From assembly GCA_943788615.1 (NCBI GenBank), contig CALSQY010000003.1, positions 119,709 through 183,708 on the forward strand: a stretch of 64,000 bases of DNA, read 5' to 3'. Positions 8,686 to 17,703 of the stretch are shown piece by piece. The stretch is from UBA4465 sp002292365. Lineage in GTDB: Bacteria; Bacteroidota; Bacteroidia; Cytophagales; Cyclobacteriaceae. The position numbers and the translations under genes are program-made. The notes below the pieces were generated by a model. It saw only the letters and a list, made by a program, of their open reading frames with translations, made no database searches and was not told where the DNA came from. Position 1 is the first letter of the stretch. Each line of letters opens with the position of its first letter.

Positions 8686-10341
8686 TCATCTTTGTTCCGT
8701 TAATCGGATGTCCGCCAGTAACACCGTTCTTGGATCAGGTAATATGAGTTGAGGTTTGATGAGTGCTGGGATTGTATAGGTAGCCGAGCCTGTGCTCATG
8801 TTTACTTGGAATAAAACAGGATTTATTCCATCGGAAAAATGGAGTTCAAATTCAACCGGCACATCGAATAATACCTCTGAGGTAGCCTTTTGTGTTAATG
8901 TTAGATTTATTTGGCCGAGGCTTTCATCATAGGACCAATTGGCATTAATTTCAAGCATGTCTGGCCGTTTTAGCCATTGATTCAGAAACGGGTCCAAATC
9001 CTCAGAAGTAAAGCGTTCCATTTCATGAATAAAGTCTGCCGTGGAAGCATGGCCATTGAAATATTTCTTGTAATAAGATTGTATCCCCATTTTGAAAGTT
9101 TCGTGTCCCATTTTCTCACGTAACATATGTAAAAACCAAGCGCCTTTTTTATAGGTCATGCCCGTTACCACAGGACCTAATTCAGCCGTTCGGTCATCAA
9201 TGACAATGAAGCTATTGTCTTTTTTATGATAGCCTTTGATGAGCTTTTTTGCTACTTTAAGCTCTTTAATGTATGTTTCATGGCCATATTGATGCGATTG
9301 GAATAGCATAGTGAAATAAGTAGCAAATCCTTCACTAAGCCAAGCATCATCCCAAGTAGATTCAGTCACCGAATTACCAAACCATTGATGTGCGATCTCA
9401 TGAATCACGACATTTCTAAGCCTCTCTGTAGCTTGACCCGTAATAAGGTTTTCTGCATAGAGGATGGCTGAGGCGGTCTCCATAGCCCCGCGGGTCACAC
9501 TTGATGATTGGATATTGGCGAGTTTTTCGTAGGCAAAAGGCCCCACATAGAGGCTGAAAAATTCAAGTACGCTTTTAGTGGGATGGGCAAAGTCATTAAA
9601 ACCAGCATCTCGATCTTTGGCATAAACCCAAGACTGGATAGGCTTGCCTTTAAAGGTATCTACTTGCTGAACTGCAAATTCTGCTACCCCCAATACGTAA
9701 AGCCAACAAGATACCGGAACCGATTGCTTCCAATGAGTAAATTTACGATTTCTAGTCAGGAGTGATTCCTCCATCAAGACGCCATTTGATACTACTTTGT
9801 ATTTGGCGGGCGCAATAATTTTAAACTCTACCGTTGCCTTTTCATAAGGATGGTCAATTGTAGGGAGCCAATTTCTGGTATTGTTGGGCCAACTTTCGCA
9901 AAAGAACGTTCGATCTCCATTGTGATTATTTTTTATTTCTAAGCCTGCCTGTGGAATACCTCTATACTCAATAATGAAAGTTTTAAGGCTTCCTTTACCC
10001 ACCGGTTGATCCAGATTAATGACCAAAGAATCTCCTTGATGTCGGTATTTTAATTGGGAACCTGCTGATGTGATAGAGGATACTTCCATGCCTTTACCGA
10101 GACGTTCTTTTGTTTTGTTGGCGAGATCTAGTCTGAACTGTCCAACATCATTTGATTTGAATAGAATTTCAATGGAGGTAGTTCCTATGAGTTCATCGGC
10201 ATCATCTGATAAGGTAAGCTCAAAAGCATAATGTTGAATATCTATCTGATAATTAAAGGGGTATTGATCGGCAAAAATAGAAGGAGTAAATGCAAAGAGC
10301 AAGAGTAGTTGGGAGGTCAAATTTTTCAAAAATAGCATCAA
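8686..10341 (-). CDS. M1-family zinc aminopeptidase
   Basis: 551 residues with a signal peptide (cleavage near IFADQ). The gluzincin motif HEIAHQWFGNS is followed by the third ligand in 'WLSEGFATYF', the classic HEXXH-x18-E spacing. 'RGAMETAS' is at the position of the GAMEN exopeptidase motif, altered from the consensus. Residues ~1-240 form the beta-saddle and the end of the chain is a beta-rich domain; the large ERAP-type C-terminal helical domain is missing, as in the short Bacteroidota M1 enzymes. It probably trims exported or imported peptides in the periplasm, alongside the convergent M16 gene. Confidence 0.88.
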   Translation of the reverse strand: MMLFLKNLTSQLLLLFAFTPSIFADQYPFNYQIDIQHYAFELTLSDDADELIGTTSIEILFKSNDVGQFRLDLANKTKERLGKGMEVSSITSAGSQLKYRHQGDSLVINLDQPVGKGSLKTFIIEYRGIPQAGLEIKNNHNGDRTFFCESWPNNTRNWLPTIDHPYEKATVEFKIIAPAKYKVVSNGVLMEESLLTRNRKFTHWKQSVPVSCWLYVLGVAEFAVQQVDTFKGKPIQSWVYAKDRDAGFNDFAHPTKSVLEFFSLYVGPFAYEKLANIQSSSVTRGAMETASAILYAENLITGQATERLRNVVIHEIAHQWFGNSVTESTWDDAWLSEGFATYFTMLFQSHQYGHETYIKELKVAKKLIKGYHKKDNSFIVIDDRTAELGPVVTGMTYKKGAWFLHMLREKMGHETFKMGIQSYYKKYFNGHASTADFIHEMERFTSEDLDPFLNQWLKRPDMLEINANWSYDESLGQINLTLTQKATSEVLFDVPVEFELHFSDGINPVLFQVNMSTGSATYTIPALIKPQLILPDPRTVLLADIRLTEQR

Positions 10342-10536
10342 GATATTTGTTAATTGAACGTCAAGAAAAAGTCATCTTATTTGTGATCATCAATAGGTAT
10401 AAATAGGATGAGTACTCTGAAACGTTATTTAGACGAATATAAGCTAAAAGCATATTAAAAAAAATACACTATCCAGGAATAGATAGCTAAGAAAATTTAG
10501 GAATTGCAGCCTACATATTTTTCACTCAGTATTTAT

Positions 10537-12468
10537 TTATAATAATTCCATGGCAGCCAGTGCCGCTCTTGACCCCTCAGTGAGTGCATTGGTATGGCTC
10601 ATATAGCCACTGAGTTCTGAGTGACCAAACTGTATTCGGTTGTAACCTTTTTTTACGATTTCTTTAGGAGATTCTTTGCCATCTTTGCCAAAATGAAAAC
10701 CGGGCTGCGGTGAGATATAGGCATGACCCCATCGGTTCAGAACAATTCCTGCGATATCCCTCCGAGCGTTAAAACCATAGTCGGAAAACATAAGCGTCAT
10801 TTGCTCAACAATCTCTTTTTCATAATCACTATAGGATTTGCTGAGCAGTTCGGCACGGCCTATAGTTCCTTGTACGGATATAGGATGTCCGGGATTATTA
10901 AATGGAACATAAAAAGTCATCACGGCCGGTTTGTCCGGCTCAAAGGGCTGATTTTTTTTACCGGTATCCATGGGACGCCTTATGGAGAAGAAATTACCAA
11001 AGCCCTCAAACCATCGGGCAGAAGAAATGCCTAATTCATTAAGAAACCGCCAATGGCGTACAGCAACATTAACAACCAAAATAGGTGAGTGATGGAATTC
11101 TTTGTAGGCATCAGTAATTTTAGGGGGTAGGTCTTTAATGATATGCTTTCCCACCCAACCTCCAATGGCTGAAACAACTGTCTTAGCCTTAACGCGTTTT
11201 ACCAATCCATTTTCTTGGTAGGTTACTATCACATGCTTCGAAGTGTCGATAGCACCTGCATGCCTAATATCGATAGCCGTACTATTCAGCCGTATGCTGA
11301 TCGAATTACTTGGTCTATCTAAAGCCTTGAAATTAATGGGGTTAAATAAAATATCTTCAAAGTTTTGTCCGCCCGTGATACTTTCAGGTATGAGGTATTT
11401 TACAATGTGTCTAAAACTGCCGGTATTACCGCCAGGAAAGCTTAATGCCCCCATTTCAACTTCATTGATACTGCTGTCATAAACATAGCGTGCCCGCGTG
11501 CAGGGCATTTCTAACTCCCTGGCTGAATAGGCAGAGTAAACATCACAGCCAACTCCTCCCATAGATATGGCAATGATGGGGTCAAAATATTTAGTCACTG
11601 CTGGGTTGTAGCCATACACTTTTTCAAGCAAGTCTTTATAAGACATACTGTCTAACCACCGATCAATGTCGTCCCCTTGATACTTATCTTCAAGATCTTC
11701 AAAGGCACGGTTTAAGTCCGCTTTAATGTCATCTGGCCAAGGCAAGCGGGAGAGTTTATCAGCTCTTGGATTAATGATCCAGGACTTTTTTGCTTCATTA
11801 CCTAAAAAGTAACCGGTATCAAAACGCTCTTCATCCCAATACACTCCATAAAAGTTTTCTATCGGGGCCTTAATCTTGGTTTTTTTTGGGTCTTGTTCAA
11901 CAAATTTATAGTTAAAAGGCAGACCTGTTGCATGATAGATTTCAGCAATAAGTCCGTTATCATCTTTGTTAGGAGGACCAAAATCATTAGAGCCTTGTGG
12001 GCCATAGAGTTTATGGCCATCGACTTCAAATTCATTTTGCTTAGCCTCACCTCCAAATACAGGATGATTTTCGATAATTAAACACTTTTTAGTGTTACCG
12101 TATTTTTTATGAAATTGGTAAGCGGCACCAATTCCTGAAAATCCGCCACCAATAATGACCATATCATATTCTTCACCTGTATCATCTGCTTCGTCCAATA
12201 GTTTGGGTGTGAGTCCATCACGGATTAAATGGGCGGCTTTTCGAACTGAGCCGATATTACCATTTGAGTTTGCATAATCACCTACCCCACCAAAACCCGT
12301 CCAGGGGTCATTAAAAAGGGCAACTGATTTTTTTTCTGAGCCAATAACGGGTAAACTTGGACGTAGTAAAGCCACTCCCAAGCCGACTAAACTGCCATTG
12401 ACAAAATCTCTCCGTGAAATGTTGTTTGATAGTTGTAAGTTTTTATTCTTATTTTTCTTTTTACTCAA
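10537..12468 (-). CDS. Tat-exported FAD-dependent oxidoreductase, spermidine-dehydrogenase-like
   Basis: 643 residues. The N terminus carries a twin-arginine signal (ISRRDFVNGSLVGLGVALL, residues ~18-36). The FAD-binding Rossmann motif 'DMVIIGGGFSGIGAAYQF' is near residue 103, and 'ENHPVFGGEAKQNEFEVDG' follows as in flavin amine oxidases. The C terminus contains 'NRWGHAYISPQPGF' and the last part of the FAD site. Closest remembered relatives are the spermidine dehydrogenases (SpdH-like), which oxidise polyamines in the periplasm; substrate is not proven here. The NTF2-like lipoprotein gene lies 27 bases upstream on the same strand and is probably cotranscribed. Confidence 0.75.
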   Translation of the reverse strand: MSKKKNKNKNLQLSNNISRRDFVNGSLVGLGVALLRPSLPVIGSEKKSVALFNDPWTGFGGVGDYANSNGNIGSVRKAAHLIRDGLTPKLLDEADDTGEEYDMVIIGGGFSGIGAAYQFHKKYGNTKKCLIIENHPVFGGEAKQNEFEVDGHKLYGPQGSNDFGPPNKDDNGLIAEIYHATGLPFNYKFVEQDPKKTKIKAPIENFYGVYWDEERFDTGYFLGNEAKKSWIINPRADKLSRLPWPDDIKADLNRAFEDLEDKYQGDDIDRWLDSMSYKDLLEKVYGYNPAVTKYFDPIIAISMGGVGCDVYSAYSARELEMPCTRARYVYDSSINEVEMGALSFPGGNTGSFRHIVKYLIPESITGGQNFEDILFNPINFKALDRPSNSISIRLNSTAIDIRHAGAIDTSKHVIVTYQENGLVKRVKAKTVVSAIGGWVGKHIIKDLPPKITDAYKEFHHSPILVVNVAVRHWRFLNELGISSARWFEGFGNFFSIRRPMDTGKKNQPFEPDKPAVMTFYVPFNNPGHPISVQGTIGRAELLSKSYSDYEKEIVEQMTLMFSDYGFNARRDIAGIVLNRWGHAYISPQPGFHFGKDGKESPKEIVKKGYNRIQFGHSELSGYMSHTNALTEGSRAALAAMELL

Positions 12469-12495
12469 AGAGTATCGCTCCTTTAATATTTCTAT

Positions 12496-13023
12496 TTATT
12501 GATCAGTAGTTTCTCCATCAGCAGCCATTTTTTGCTGAAAGAGTCCTGCTTCTTGTTCAATCATTCGGGTATCAAAGTAGCAATGGGTTCCTACGATTTT
12601 GTCATTTTCCCATTTCCAAGAGCAGTAAAAATCTAATTCATGAGATTGTCCTGTGATTTTTGAAACGCCACTCCAATGAGCCCACTGATTTGTGAAAATA
12701 TTGCCATTATTATAAAACATGGTGGTAATATGTGGATTGTTGTGCTTGAGTTCATCAAATAACAGCGAATGAAAATTATAGCCTTTAATAATTTCTTCAG
12801 TGCTATAGATCACATCATTGACCATATGTATACCATCTGGGGTGAAATATTCATTGGCTAGTTCAAAGGTTCCTGTAGTGTAGGCTTTACCCAGTCTTTC
12901 AACAATTTTTGTTTTTTCATCACTTTGATTGATGCTACCCGATAGGGGCGCAGTGTCTATTTTTATGGACTCATTACATGATAGTAAGACACCAATGGCC
13001 AGATAATAAATGTATTTTTTCAT
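12496..13023 (-). CDS. NTF2-like/SnoaL-fold lipoprotein
   Basis: 175 residues with a lipoprotein signal (lipobox LLSC at residues 13-16). The body fits the NTF2-like cone fold: 'VERLGKAYTTGTFELANEYFTPDGIHMVN', then 'TNQWAHWSGVSKITGQ' and 'ELDFYCSWKWENDKIVGTHCYFD', as in steroid-isomerase or SnoaL-like proteins. It precedes the flavoprotein gene on the same strand and is divergent from another NTF2-like gene at 13150, so the three may act together (inference). No catalytic residue can be assigned. Confidence 0.7.
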   Translation of the reverse strand: MKKYIYYLAIGVLLSCNESIKIDTAPLSGSINQSDEKTKIVERLGKAYTTGTFELANEYFTPDGIHMVNDVIYSTEEIIKGYNFHSLLFDELKHNNPHITTMFYNNGNIFTNQWAHWSGVSKITGQSHELDFYCSWKWENDKIVGTHCYFDTRMIEQEAGLFQQKMAADGETTDQ

Positions 13024-13062
13024 GGGTTGTTTTAATTTTAGTTCTCTTTATTTTTATATAAA

Positions 13063-13070
13063 CAAATATA
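13063..13070 (-). promoter_or_regulatory. Candidate -7 box for the NTF2-like/flavoprotein pair
   Basis: The minus strand reads TATATTTG, an exact TAnnTTTG match, 40 bases upstream of the start at 13023. It lies in the 126-base divergent intergenic region. No clear -33 box. Confidence 0.45.
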
Positions 13071-13149
13071 ATCGGAAAGTTTAAATATTATTTCTAATTT
13101 TATGGGATTGATTTTTCATCTAAGAAATCACCTTTAAACACAGATAATT

Positions 13150-14064
13150 ATGAAAAGTATATTGATAATGGCACTTTTTTTTAGCTCCCAATTACTTAGT
13201 GCTCAAAAAATAATAAAGGCGGGAATTCACCTTTTGGCTGATGAGAACAATGGTAAGTCTTATGTCTTTGGACAACAAGCGGCTGTAAATACGGTATTGG
13301 ATGTTGCCAGAAATTATACTTTAAAAGATGTTGATGCGATGATGGAAAATTACAGTCCTGTATTTGGAACTCAAGTTGTTGAGGGTAATAGAAAATGGTT
13401 AAATGCGATGGAACAGATTTCTATGGCACCCTATAGACTGATACCAGTGAAAATAAAGGATACCGACGAAACTTTAGTTTTGACATGGTCTATAGAGGAT
13501 CGAAAATGGAAAAATGGTTCTCAACAGAGCTTAGATTTGATGGAAATATTTTCGGTGAATCAAAATAATAAGATCACAGGATTTAGTCAATGGGCACGTA
13601 CAGATGGCACGAGCCAGTTTGGCCTAAGTTCGGGAGGAAAATTTTATGGTAAAAAAACCACGGAAGTCACTGGAAGATCACTGGTCTTTTCAAATCGGGG
13701 AGAAATAGAGGTACTCGAAAAGTTTTTTAGAGATTATAATAATATGGATGGAGCAGCCTGCAGCCAAGCATTTGCAGATCAAGCCACTATGAATGCACAT
13801 GATGGAATGCAATCAACACTTTCCAAGAAAGACTGGTACGAAATGTTTGATTCATATCAATCAGTGGAATGGAAGCCGTATTCAATAGCTCCATTGAAGA
13901 TAGAAGATACTGATCCTATTTCTGGAGCAACAGTCTTATCGAGAGAAAAAAGAATCTATAAAGATGGTTCTATTTGGGAAAAAGAATTGGTAGAAATTTT
14001 TTATTTTGATCTAGAGGGTAAAATATTTAATGTGGTTCAATATGCACGTGATTTGAATCCTTAA
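13150..14064 (+). CDS. Exported protein with two NTF2-like halves
   Basis: 304 residues with a signal peptide ending SAQ. Two similar segments can be seen: residues ~40-150 ('YTLKDVDAMMENYSPVFGTQ', 'MAPYRLIPVKIKDTDETLV', 'FSQWART') and ~180-300 ('YNNMDGAACSQAFADQAT', 'VEWKPYSIAPLKIEDTDP', 'VVQYARD'). The parallel 'PLKIEDTD'/'PVKIKDTD' and 'Q(W/Y)ARxD' motifs show an internal duplication. The fold resembles SnoaL/NTF2 proteins. It is divergent from the NTF2-like lipoprotein gene, so a shared role is possible; function unknown. Confidence 0.7.
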   Translation: MKSILIMALFFSSQLLSAQKIIKAGIHLLADENNGKSYVFGQQAAVNTVLDVARNYTLKDVDAMMENYSPVFGTQVVEGNRKWLNAMEQISMAPYRLIPVKIKDTDETLVLTWSIEDRKWKNGSQQSLDLMEIFSVNQNNKITGFSQWARTDGTSQFGLSSGGKFYGKKTTEVTGRSLVFSNRGEIEVLEKFFRDYNNMDGAACSQAFADQATMNAHDGMQSTLSKKDWYEMFDSYQSVEWKPYSIAPLKIEDTDPISGATVLSREKRIYKDGSIWEKELVEIFYFDLEGKIFNVVQYARDLNP

Positions 14065-14136
14065 TTCTTTTTCTAATCATTGATCTTATTTAATTTCAAT
14101 ATTTTGATACTAAAACTAAATAGCTAGATGCCGTAT

Positions 14137-14724
14137 TTAGAAACCGTCTCTCAATATTTCAAAATAAGTTTTGTAGCGAGCTCTGGTGTCTGCATCATTA
14201 AAGATCATATATTGTTGAGTGTATATTGTAGTTGTGGGAGCAATATTAGCGAAAGATGGTAAATCTTGGGAACACCGATATTGATCTCGACAATTATCTA
14301 CGCAAAGGGAGCCCACTTTAGTAGGAGCAAAATTTAGGATTAAGCGGTAAGAGGTAGAATCCATTCCTGTGAAAATATCTTCTTTGATAGAATAAATATC
14401 CTTAAAATTGGCCTTATAATTAGAGCCATAGATATTAAGCCAAATCCGAGCATCCTCTGTTTGGTAATTGCAATTATTGAAGCTTTGAGTGATTTGAAAA
14501 TCACCTACCATATTTACCAAAAAACTGTAATCAACATCACTCAGCAATTTCCCTTGAAGTGTAGAATGATTTTGTAGTTCATTAAATTCTTCTGAGAAAA
14601 TAGCCTTTGTTGTAATCGGGTTATTATTTAGGAAAGAAATGGCATTTTCGTAATCTTCCTCTTCCTTGGAACAACCAAATAAAAGAAATAATATGAAGAG
14701 GCTTGAAAACACTAATTGATGCAT
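14137..14724 (-). CDS. Uncharacterised lipoprotein
   Basis: 195 residues with a lipoprotein signal ending LLFGC at residue 18, then an acidic linker (SKEEEDYENA). The body contains several Cys (CNYQT, CVDNCRDQYRCSQ), suggesting disulfides outside the cytoplasm. No family was recognised. It stands alone on the minus strand; a long hairpin lies ~70 bases upstream of its start. Confidence 0.65.
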   Translation of the reverse strand: MHQLVFSSLFILFLLFGCSKEEEDYENAISFLNNNPITTKAIFSEEFNELQNHSTLQGKLLSDVDYSFLVNMVGDFQITQSFNNCNYQTEDARIWLNIYGSNYKANFKDIYSIKEDIFTGMDSTSYRLILNFAPTKVGSLCVDNCRDQYRCSQDLPSFANIAPTTTIYTQQYMIFNDADTRARYKTYFEILRDGF

Positions 14725-14796
14725 CCTACAAAAGTATTATTAAAATGAATATTTAATAGGAAATTGGCCTAAATTTTTTTTAATCAAATTATGATT

Positions 14797-14838
14797 TTTA
14801 CCAACACTCAAAAAAAATTCCTTTTGAGTGTTGGTAAA
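14797..14838. repeat. 17-bp perfect inverted repeat
   Basis: TTTACCAACACTCAAAA at 14797-14813 is exactly complementary to 14822-14838, with an 8-base loop. It has no T-run on either side, so it is not a standard terminator. It lies in the ~570-base gap 14725-15292, in which nothing else is supported. It could be a regulatory RNA hairpin or the end of a small element. Confidence 0.6.
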
Positions 14839-15292
14839 TTGAAAGACTTCTTATTTTTTAAAAACTACTGATTTACAATGGTTTTTGAATTAAGTAAGTT
14901 CTCAACTTCTGAATTGAATGTCGAGTTTAATTAAAAATCGACAGGTAATATTTTTAGAAAACGTAGTGTTTTTTATTGCATCTCGATGTCTATATTTTTT
15001 CAATCTTAATATTTCTTTCAGTTATCAATTTTGGCTTGGCTTTGGGGGTTCATATTGTCAGTCAATTTTTACATTAAAATTTTGATTCTATTTGTTTTAT
15101 GATAAATCCTTTAAATCTAATTCTCCAAACTCATTTGACACTACTTTTTACTCTATAAACTATTGTAAGTTATTGAAAGGTATAATCCAATAAAAGTGTT
15201 GGTCATTTGCTGCTATGTGATTTAATAAAGATTTATTTTGAAAGCCTATAGGATATTGGTAAATTTAGATTTAATCAATACTCGGTATCAGA

Positions 15293-15775
15293 ATGAAGAA
15301 TTTAAGAGTAGTTATATATCCAATAATTTTTTTACTCGTTTTTATGACCGCATGCGATGATTCATCGGAGACTATAAATGATATGGCTAAGGAGTTAAAA
15401 GAGAATCAAGTTTTTCAAAAAAATGGATTCAGAGATAAAGAAATAGAGGTCTCCTTATCACATCAGTCGGCTTTTGATCTACTTGTGAAGATTAATAAGC
15501 TTTCTAAAGAAATGATTATTCTTAGACTTAAAAGCTATGGATTAGAGGGTGTTTATCGAAAAAAAATTCAAAGTCTAGAAAAGGTGTTAAAAAGAGGAAG
15601 ATTATCTAAAATACAATTGAGTGAGGTGATAGAAAAAACCAATAAAACAAAATCTCAATTGGCAGAAGAGACTAAGCGATTAAGATCGTTACGAAAATTG
15701 ATTGATAAAAATTCAATTAATCTTAAAAAAATGAAACGTGATTTTAATAAAATGGACTATCTCATAAAGCTTTGA
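15293..15775 (+). CDS. Small coiled-coil lipoprotein
   Basis: 160 residues. The N terminus is a lipoprotein signal with lipobox MTAC (Cys at residue 21). The rest is almost entirely helical, rich in Lys, Leu and Ile, with heptad-like spacing across residues ~60-155 ('IQSLEKVLKRGRLSKIQLSE', 'KSQLAEETKRLRSLRKLI'). No family was recognised; likely an anchored periplasmic coiled coil. Stands alone on the plus strand. Confidence 0.65.
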   Translation: MKNLRVVIYPIIFLLVFMTACDDSSETINDMAKELKENQVFQKNGFRDKEIEVSLSHQSAFDLLVKINKLSKEMIILRLKSYGLEGVYRKKIQSLEKVLKRGRLSKIQLSEVIEKTNKTKSQLAEETKRLRSLRKLIDKNSINLKKMKRDFNKMDYLIKL

Positions 15776-16012
15776 ATCTATGGTTAAAGTTTTGAGTGAG
15801 TCTAATAGTAAGACACTATAAAAGTCTATCATTTTTATAAATTATTTCGTAAATCAGACCATTAGGTTCCAGAAAATTCAATCAAAGTTTGGACCGAAAA
15901 ACGAATTGCTTTGATAATATCACTTCCGCTAAGTTCGGGGAGGTTTATTACGGCATATATTAAGTTTTTTTAAAGACACCAAAATTTTCATGAACCAATT
16001 GAGCACAAGTCA

Positions 16013-16171
16013 ATGCAGTTACCCTTTGATGATGAGCATATTCAAGATTTTTTTAACTCCTGAGATATCAATCCAGACGGAAATACGATTAAATCAAAAA
16101 TTTATGAAAGCTATTATGTGGTAAATAATAAAATTGTTTTGCTCTATCAATTTCGGCAGGAATCCAAATAA
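16013..16171 (+). pseudogene. Remnant ORF with internal TGA
   Basis: A frame starting MQLPFDDEHIQDFFNS is interrupted by TGA and continues in the same frame (DINPDGNTIKSKIYESYYV...) for 35 codons to TAA. Good composition on both sides of the stop and a terminator 24 bases further on suggest the tail of a decayed gene. Upstream DNA (from ~15850) is likely part of it but broken in all frames. The family cannot be named. Confidence 0.4.
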
Positions 16172-16194
16172 CTATTATCCACAAATTTTTAAAT

Positions 16195-16222
16195 GCCCAA
16201 ATCATATGATTGGGCTTTTTTT
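16195..16222 (+). terminator. Intrinsic terminator after the remnant ORF
   Basis: GCCCAA at 16195 pairs with TTGGGC ending at 16215. An inner TCATATGA palindrome and one bulged A complete the stem, and a run of T residues follows. Confidence 0.7.
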
Positions 16223-16424
16223 AATTTTCGATTAAGTAGCGTGCGCAGAAAAGAATCGCAATGAGTAGATGAGGATGATTTTCGGATCTGATAAATGCTT
16301 ATTAAAATCAAACATATAGAATCTTTCTAATAAATTTTGTTAATTATAATCTATTAATGTGGGGAGAAATAATTAATTTTCATTTATTGATTATCTATGG
16401 TAAATGACATTTCCTATTTCATTT

Positions 16425-17507
16425 ATGAATAAATTAAAAGAAAAATCAAGTTTAGCACACATAGCCTCCCTTATAATTTTCTCTGTGCTATTTGGTAACC
16501 TTGAGAGTCTAGGGCAGATGCCTCAGCTATTTACAGAGGAGGTATTGAACCTTACCTTGAGTGGAGATCTCAAAACTGTTTTTAAAGACCGTGGCGATGA
16601 TTCGCAATACCACCCTGCTGAATTATTCTATTTTTCAGATCAAAAAAAGGTGAGTATACCCCTTAAAATAAAAACAAGAGGGAATTTCCGAAAATCAGCA
16701 TCTAATTGTAAATATCCACCCTTAATGTTGAATTTCCCTAACTCAGAAGTTATGGATAATACGCTTTTTTCTGGTCAAAACAAGATGAAGTTGGTAACTC
16801 CATGTCAAGGGGATGAGTATACGGTAAATGAATATTTGGTATATAAACTATATAATCTTTTTTCACCTCAAAGCTTTCAGGCCCAATTATTAAAAATTTC
16901 ATTTCAAGATACTTTAAAGCGAAAAAAAGTGCGTTCTTATTATGGCCTGTTATTAGAGAATGAAGACCAGATGGCGCAAAGAAATCAGGCTTCATTATTT
17001 GAGAAAATTGGCTATAAGCCTACTCAACTTGATAAAGTTAAATTTTTAGAGATGGCCGTTTTTGAATACCTCATCGCTAATACGGATTGGTCAGTTCAGT
17101 ATCAACAAAATATTAAATTGATAAAAAATGGGCAGAATAAATTACCAATTGCGGTACCTTATGATTTCGATCATGCGGGTATTGTAAGATCCCCTTATGC
17201 TAAGCCTGCCCCAGCGCTTAAACTGAGTAATGTTCTTACCCGAAGATTTAGAGGTTATTGTATCAGTGAGATGTCAGTATATCAGCCTGTCTTTGATAAA
17301 TTTAATAGATTAAAGTCGGATATTTATGCAATTTACGAGGATAATAAGGAAATACAGTCAAGCTATAAAATCAAGACACTTAAATTTTTAGACAATTTTT
17401 ATGACACAATTAATGATCCAGAAAAAGCATTACTTGCCTTCGGTTATCCTTGCGATCCCTCAGGGACAGGTAATGTAGTCATAAAAGGAATGCAGAAAAT
17501 AAACTAA
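16425..17507 (+). CDS. Exported CotH-like (kinase-fold) protein
   Basis: 360 residues from the ATG at 16425; an ATG at 16404 would add seven residues before the basic signal-peptide start MNKLKEK. Features resembling the CotH family: 'LKIKTRGNFRKSASNCKYPPLMLNF' near residue 80, in the place of the 'RGNSTR' segment; 'FLEMAVFEYLIANTDW' in the middle; and 'AVPYDFDHAGIV', in the place of the metal-binding DWD-type motif. CotH proteins are atypical protein kinases on spore coats or surfaces; Bacteroidota homologues are secreted and mostly uncharacterised. Assignment rests on these motifs only. No operon partner. Confidence 0.55.
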   Translation: MNKLKEKSSLAHIASLIIFSVLFGNLESLGQMPQLFTEEVLNLTLSGDLKTVFKDRGDDSQYHPAELFYFSDQKKVSIPLKIKTRGNFRKSASNCKYPPLMLNFPNSEVMDNTLFSGQNKMKLVTPCQGDEYTVNEYLVYKLYNLFSPQSFQAQLLKISFQDTLKRKKVRSYYGLLLENEDQMAQRNQASLFEKIGYKPTQLDKVKFLEMAVFEYLIANTDWSVQYQQNIKLIKNGQNKLPIAVPYDFDHAGIVRSPYAKPAPALKLSNVLTRRFRGYCISEMSVYQPVFDKFNRLKSDIYAIYEDNKEIQSSYKIKTLKFLDNFYDTINDPEKALLAFGYPCDPSGTGNVVIKGMQKIN

Positions 17508-17703
17508 ATTATGGAATGCTTGGTAGGTAACTGATGTTTCCACGTTCTTAGCCCTCTTTTTTTCGATTGTTTAGCTAAGAAAAACTTTATGTGCTTACTT
17601 ATTTTAATCGTAATCAAGGCCAATATAAGATCTTTAACTCAGTATCCGGATAAGTTGGAGTTTTATTCTTTTACCTTAGATGTTACCAGTGGACTAAAAT
17701 ACA

